Positions 13,650-15,765 of a stretch of DNA of 15,765 nucleotides are shown here, piece after piece (position 1 is the stretch's first letter; each line of letters begins with the position of its first letter). The stretch lies in contig VSNG01000041.1 of the NCBI GenBank assembly GCA_009774175.1, positions 1-15,765 of the forward strand. The letters run 5' to 3'. The translations under genes were made by a program, and so were the position numbers. Origin of the DNA: Lachnospiraceae bacterium (GTDB lineage: Bacteria; Bacillota; Clostridia; Lachnospirales; Lachnospiraceae). The notes below the pieces were generated by a model. The model saw nothing but the letters and a program-made list of their open reading frames with translations. It was not told where the DNA came from and did no database searches.

Positions 13650-15557
13650 ATGAGAGGCAAAATGGCAGAGACAACACAGACTGTGACTGCGAAGGCGGCG
13701 CAGTCGAAGGAGAAAGCTTCACGGGCGGAGGCTGTTTATCGCCGGCGCTTTGAAAGACATCTGGATGAGCTTAAATGGTTGTATATGGAGCTTTATGATA
13801 ATGGTTCCATGTTTGCGGAGCTGTGCGACTGCCTTCACCGCTTTTATGAGGAGCGGGACAGGGAGCTGAAAAAGAAGGATATGGAGCGGGAAAAATGTCC
13901 CGGCTGGTATCGGGGAAACGATATGCTTGGCATGATGCTCTATATTGATAACTTTGCCGGGAATCTGCGGGGTGTGGAGGAGAAGCTTGCCTATATTAAA
14001 AGCTGTAATGTCAACTACATTCATCTGATGCCCTTTCTGGATACGCCAAAGGGCCGATCGGACGGCGGTTATGCGGTGGCAGATTTCAGGAAGGTACAGC
14101 CGGAGCTTGGCACCATGGAGGATCTGGAAAGCCTGACGGCGGCCTGCCGCAGGGAAGGGATCAGCGTCTGTATGGATTTTGTCATGAACCACACTTCCGA
14201 AGAGCATGAGTGGGCAAGACGGGCCAGGGCAGGAGAAGGCGAGTATATGAGCCGTTACTTTTTCTTTGACAACGACACCATTCCCGCCGAGTATGAAAAA
14301 ACGGTTCCGCAGGTATTTCCCACCACGGCGCCGGGTAATTTTACTTATCTTGCGGACGCCGGACATTATGTTATGACTTCCTTTTATCCGTATCAGTGGG
14401 ATTTGAATTACAGGAACCCAAGAGTGTTTAATGAGATGATGTACAATTTCCTGTATCTGGCAAATAAGGGAATTGATATTATGCGGATTGACGCCGTGCC
14501 TTACATATGGAAGGAGCTGCATACTCAGTGCCGTAATCTGAAACAGGTGCACACAATCGTGCGCATGATGCGCATGATCAGCGAGATTGTGTGTCCGGGT
14601 GTGCTGCTGCTTGGCGAGGTGGTGATGGAGCCGGAGAAGGTGGCGCCCTATTTCGGGACACTTGAGAAGCCGGAATGCCATATGCTCTACAACGTAACGA
14701 CCATGGCAACCACTTGGCATACGGTGGCAACGCGGGACGTGCGGCTTTTAAAAAGACAGCTGGATATTGTGGGCGGCCTGCCCAAAGAGTATGTCTTTTT
14801 GAATTATCTGCGATGCCACGATGACATCGGCTGGGGGTTGGATTATGCTACCTTGCGCCTTTGGGGATTTGAAGAGCGCTCCCATAAACAGTACCTGAAC
14901 AACTATTTTCAGGGATATGAGGGAGAAAGCAGCAGCAAAGGGGAACTGTATAATGCTGATCCTGTGTCGGGAGACGCAAGATTCTGCGGGACTACGGCGT
15001 CCATGTGCGGCATTGAGACGGCGGCCTGCTTACAGAATGAGAAGGCCATGGAGCTGGCTGTGAGACAGGATGTGACGCTTCACGCCTATATGTTCATGCA
15101 GTCCGGGATTCCCGTGCTTTACAGCGGCGATGAGATCGGACGGGTAAACGATTACAGTTATAAGGAGAATCCTGATAAGGCGGCGGATTCGCGCTATATT
15201 CACCGGGGCAGGATGGACTGGACGCTGGCAGAACAGGCTTCCGATGAGAAAACCGTGTCGGGGCAGATTTTCCAAAGTCTTGACCGGCTGGAAAAAATCA
15301 GGAGATCCGAAAAGGTGTTTGCCACCCGGGCGGATATGCGGACGGTGGACACGAAAGACACAAATGTCCTGTGCATCGGCAGAGCTTACGAGCGGGAAGA
15401 AATCCTTGGCGTATTCAATTTCAGCGAGTATGATAAGGAGGTATCCCTGAGCGGCGTGGACGGGGAGTATACGAATCTGCTTACGGGAGAAAGAATGGGT
15501 ACGGAAAAGATACCCCTTCCGGCTTACGGATTCTATTATCTTAAGAAGAATTTATAA
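13650..15557 (+). CDS. GH13 amylosucrase-like glucan-forming or sucrose-hydrolysing enzyme
   Basis: The 635 residues match amylosucrase of Neisseria polysaccharea (636) in length and layout: a helical N-terminal region (about 1-85), a GH13 barrel, and a C-terminal beta domain. The motifs follow that enzyme closely from memory: RSDGGYAVADFRKVQPELGT (136-155), FVMNHTSEEHEW (177-188), QWDLNYRNP (249-257), GIDIMRIDAV (274-283), GEVV (322-325), RCHDDIGW (388-395) and DSRYIHR (513-519). Expected catalytic residues are present: D281 nucleophile, E323 acid/base and D391 stabiliser. D138 and R515 correspond to the sucrose-pocket pair. No signal peptide is seen, so it acts in the cytoplasm. Its likely role is to use the sucrose left after alpha-galactosidase action, making alpha-glucan plus fructose, or glucose plus fructose if mainly hydrolytic. 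AGGGAGG (13637-13643) supports ATG 13650; ATG 13662 is an alternative. It ends the operon. Confidence 0.9.
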   Translation: MRGKMAETTQTVTAKAAQSKEKASRAEAVYRRRFERHLDELKWLYMELYDNGSMFAELCDCLHRFYEERDRELKKKDMEREKCPGWYRGNDMLGMMLYIDNFAGNLRGVEEKLAYIKSCNVNYIHLMPFLDTPKGRSDGGYAVADFRKVQPELGTMEDLESLTAACRREGISVCMDFVMNHTSEEHEWARRARAGEGEYMSRYFFFDNDTIPAEYEKTVPQVFPTTAPGNFTYLADAGHYVMTSFYPYQWDLNYRNPRVFNEMMYNFLYLANKGIDIMRIDAVPYIWKELHTQCRNLKQVHTIVRMMRMISEIVCPGVLLLGEVVMEPEKVAPYFGTLEKPECHMLYNVTTMATTWHTVATRDVRLLKRQLDIVGGLPKEYVFLNYLRCHDDIGWGLDYATLRLWGFEERSHKQYLNNYFQGYEGESSSKGELYNADPVSGDARFCGTTASMCGIETAACLQNEKAMELAVRQDVTLHAYMFMQSGIPVLYSGDEIGRVNDYSYKENPDKAADSRYIHRGRMDWTLAEQASDEKTVSGQIFQSLDRLEKIRRSEKVFATRADMRTVDTKDTNVLCIGRAYEREEILGVFNFSEYDKEVSLSGVDGEYTNLLTGERMGTEKIPLPAYGFYYLKKNL

Positions 15558-15567
15558 AATATCAGGA

Positions 15568-15599
15568 ACCGGCACAGGACATGAATGTGCCGGTTTTTT
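15568..15599 (+). terminator. Strong intrinsic terminator of the alpha-galactoside operon
   Basis: ACCGGCACA (15568-15576) pairs perfectly with TGTGCCGGT (15586-15594) around a 9-base loop, and a run of six T's (15594-15599) follows. It begins 10 bases after the amylosucrase-like stop. Confidence 0.93.
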
Positions 15600-15600
15600 A

Positions 15601-15654
15601 TGCGCAGGCCCGCATAGGGAAGTTTGCTGTTTCACAGCATGCGGGCCGCGCGCA
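15601..15654. other. Large compound hairpin just after the operon terminator
   Basis: TGCGC (15601-15605) pairs with GCGCA (15650-15654), GGCCCGCAT (15607-15615) with ATGCGGGCC (15639-15647), and an inner GCTGT (15626-15630) with ACAGC (15634-15638) around TTC. One arm carries a 10-base bulge. There is no T-run on either side, so it is not a standard terminator. It may be a REP-like palindrome or part of the leader of the next transcription unit. The AT-rich stretch 15655-15739 after it holds no gene I can support. Confidence 0.65.
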
Positions 15655-15739
15655 ATTGCACGGTTATAATATTAATATTTTAGATCATAATTTATGGTGA
15701 ATTTAGATTATCTCTTTAGAAGTTCTTATATGTCGGTAT

Positions 15740-15760
15740 AGCCCGTATTTTCGGGCTTTC
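15740..15760 (+). terminator. Possible small terminator hairpin at the window end
   Basis: AGCCCG (15740-15745) pairs with CGGGCT (15752-15757) around TATTTT, and TTTC follows. The stem is short and the T-run brief, and the context beyond the window is unknown. It could equally be a leader hairpin of a downstream gene. Confidence 0.35.
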
Positions 15761-15765
15761 CCGGC

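Noticed and set aside
13719..14720. Long open frame antisense to the amylosucrase-like gene (333 codons)
   Set aside because: The sense strand carries all GH13 motifs; the antisense translation is His/Ile-rich and featureless.
15655..15739. Promoter for a gene beyond the window (TATAAT at 15665)
   Set aside because: No acceptable -35 box lies at 16-18 bases, and the region is AT-rich enough to contain such hexamers by chance.

Overview
The window looks like a chromosomal segment of a Gram-positive Clostridia bacterium, most likely a gut-type Lachnospiraceae. The reasons are strong AGGAGG-type ribosome binding sites, consensus sigma-A promoters, intrinsic terminators, lipoprotein-type sugar-binding proteins and closely packed carbohydrate operons at moderate GC. 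This taxonomic call is inference; no rRNA or other marker gene is present.

Region 1 (1-3829, + strand) is an AraNPQ-like CUT1 sugar ABC importer: a lipoprotein binding protein (228-1710) and two permeases (1961-2860, 2862-3749). The binding-protein gene is out of frame at an 11-G tract (336-346). The gap between it and the permeases holds two strong hairpins around a degenerate ~28-bp tandem repeat. An intrinsic terminator follows the operon.

Region 2 (3952-7312, - strand) is a three-gene unit: a FIST-domain protein, a soluble methyl-accepting (MCP) signalling protein and an iron-dependent alcohol dehydrogenase. It has a perfect-consensus promoter (TTGACA-18-TATAAT) and a terminator after the dehydrogenase gene. 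The promoter shows that the most upstream ATG of the FIST frame cannot be the start; a TTG at 7230 is proposed instead.

Region 3 (7323-15599) is a raffinose/melibiose-type locus. A divergent AraC-family regulator (- strand) faces a + strand operon of lipoprotein binding protein, two CUT1 permeases, a GH36 alpha-galactosidase and a GH13 amylosucrase-like enzyme, closed by a strong terminator. The layout parallels streptococcal msm/raf loci, but an amylosucrase-type enzyme stands where those loci carry sucrose phosphorylase (GtfA). The inferred pathway is import of alpha-galactosides such as raffinose, release of galactose by GH36, and conversion of the remaining sucrose to alpha-glucan plus fructose. 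The divergent control region contains a paired inverted motif overlapping or abutting both promoters and a long hairpin at the predicted 5' end of the regulator mRNA.

Neither importer has an ATPase gene here, so both probably depend on a shared MsmX/MsmK-type ATPase encoded elsewhere. The last ~165 bases hold two further hairpins and no gene I can support.
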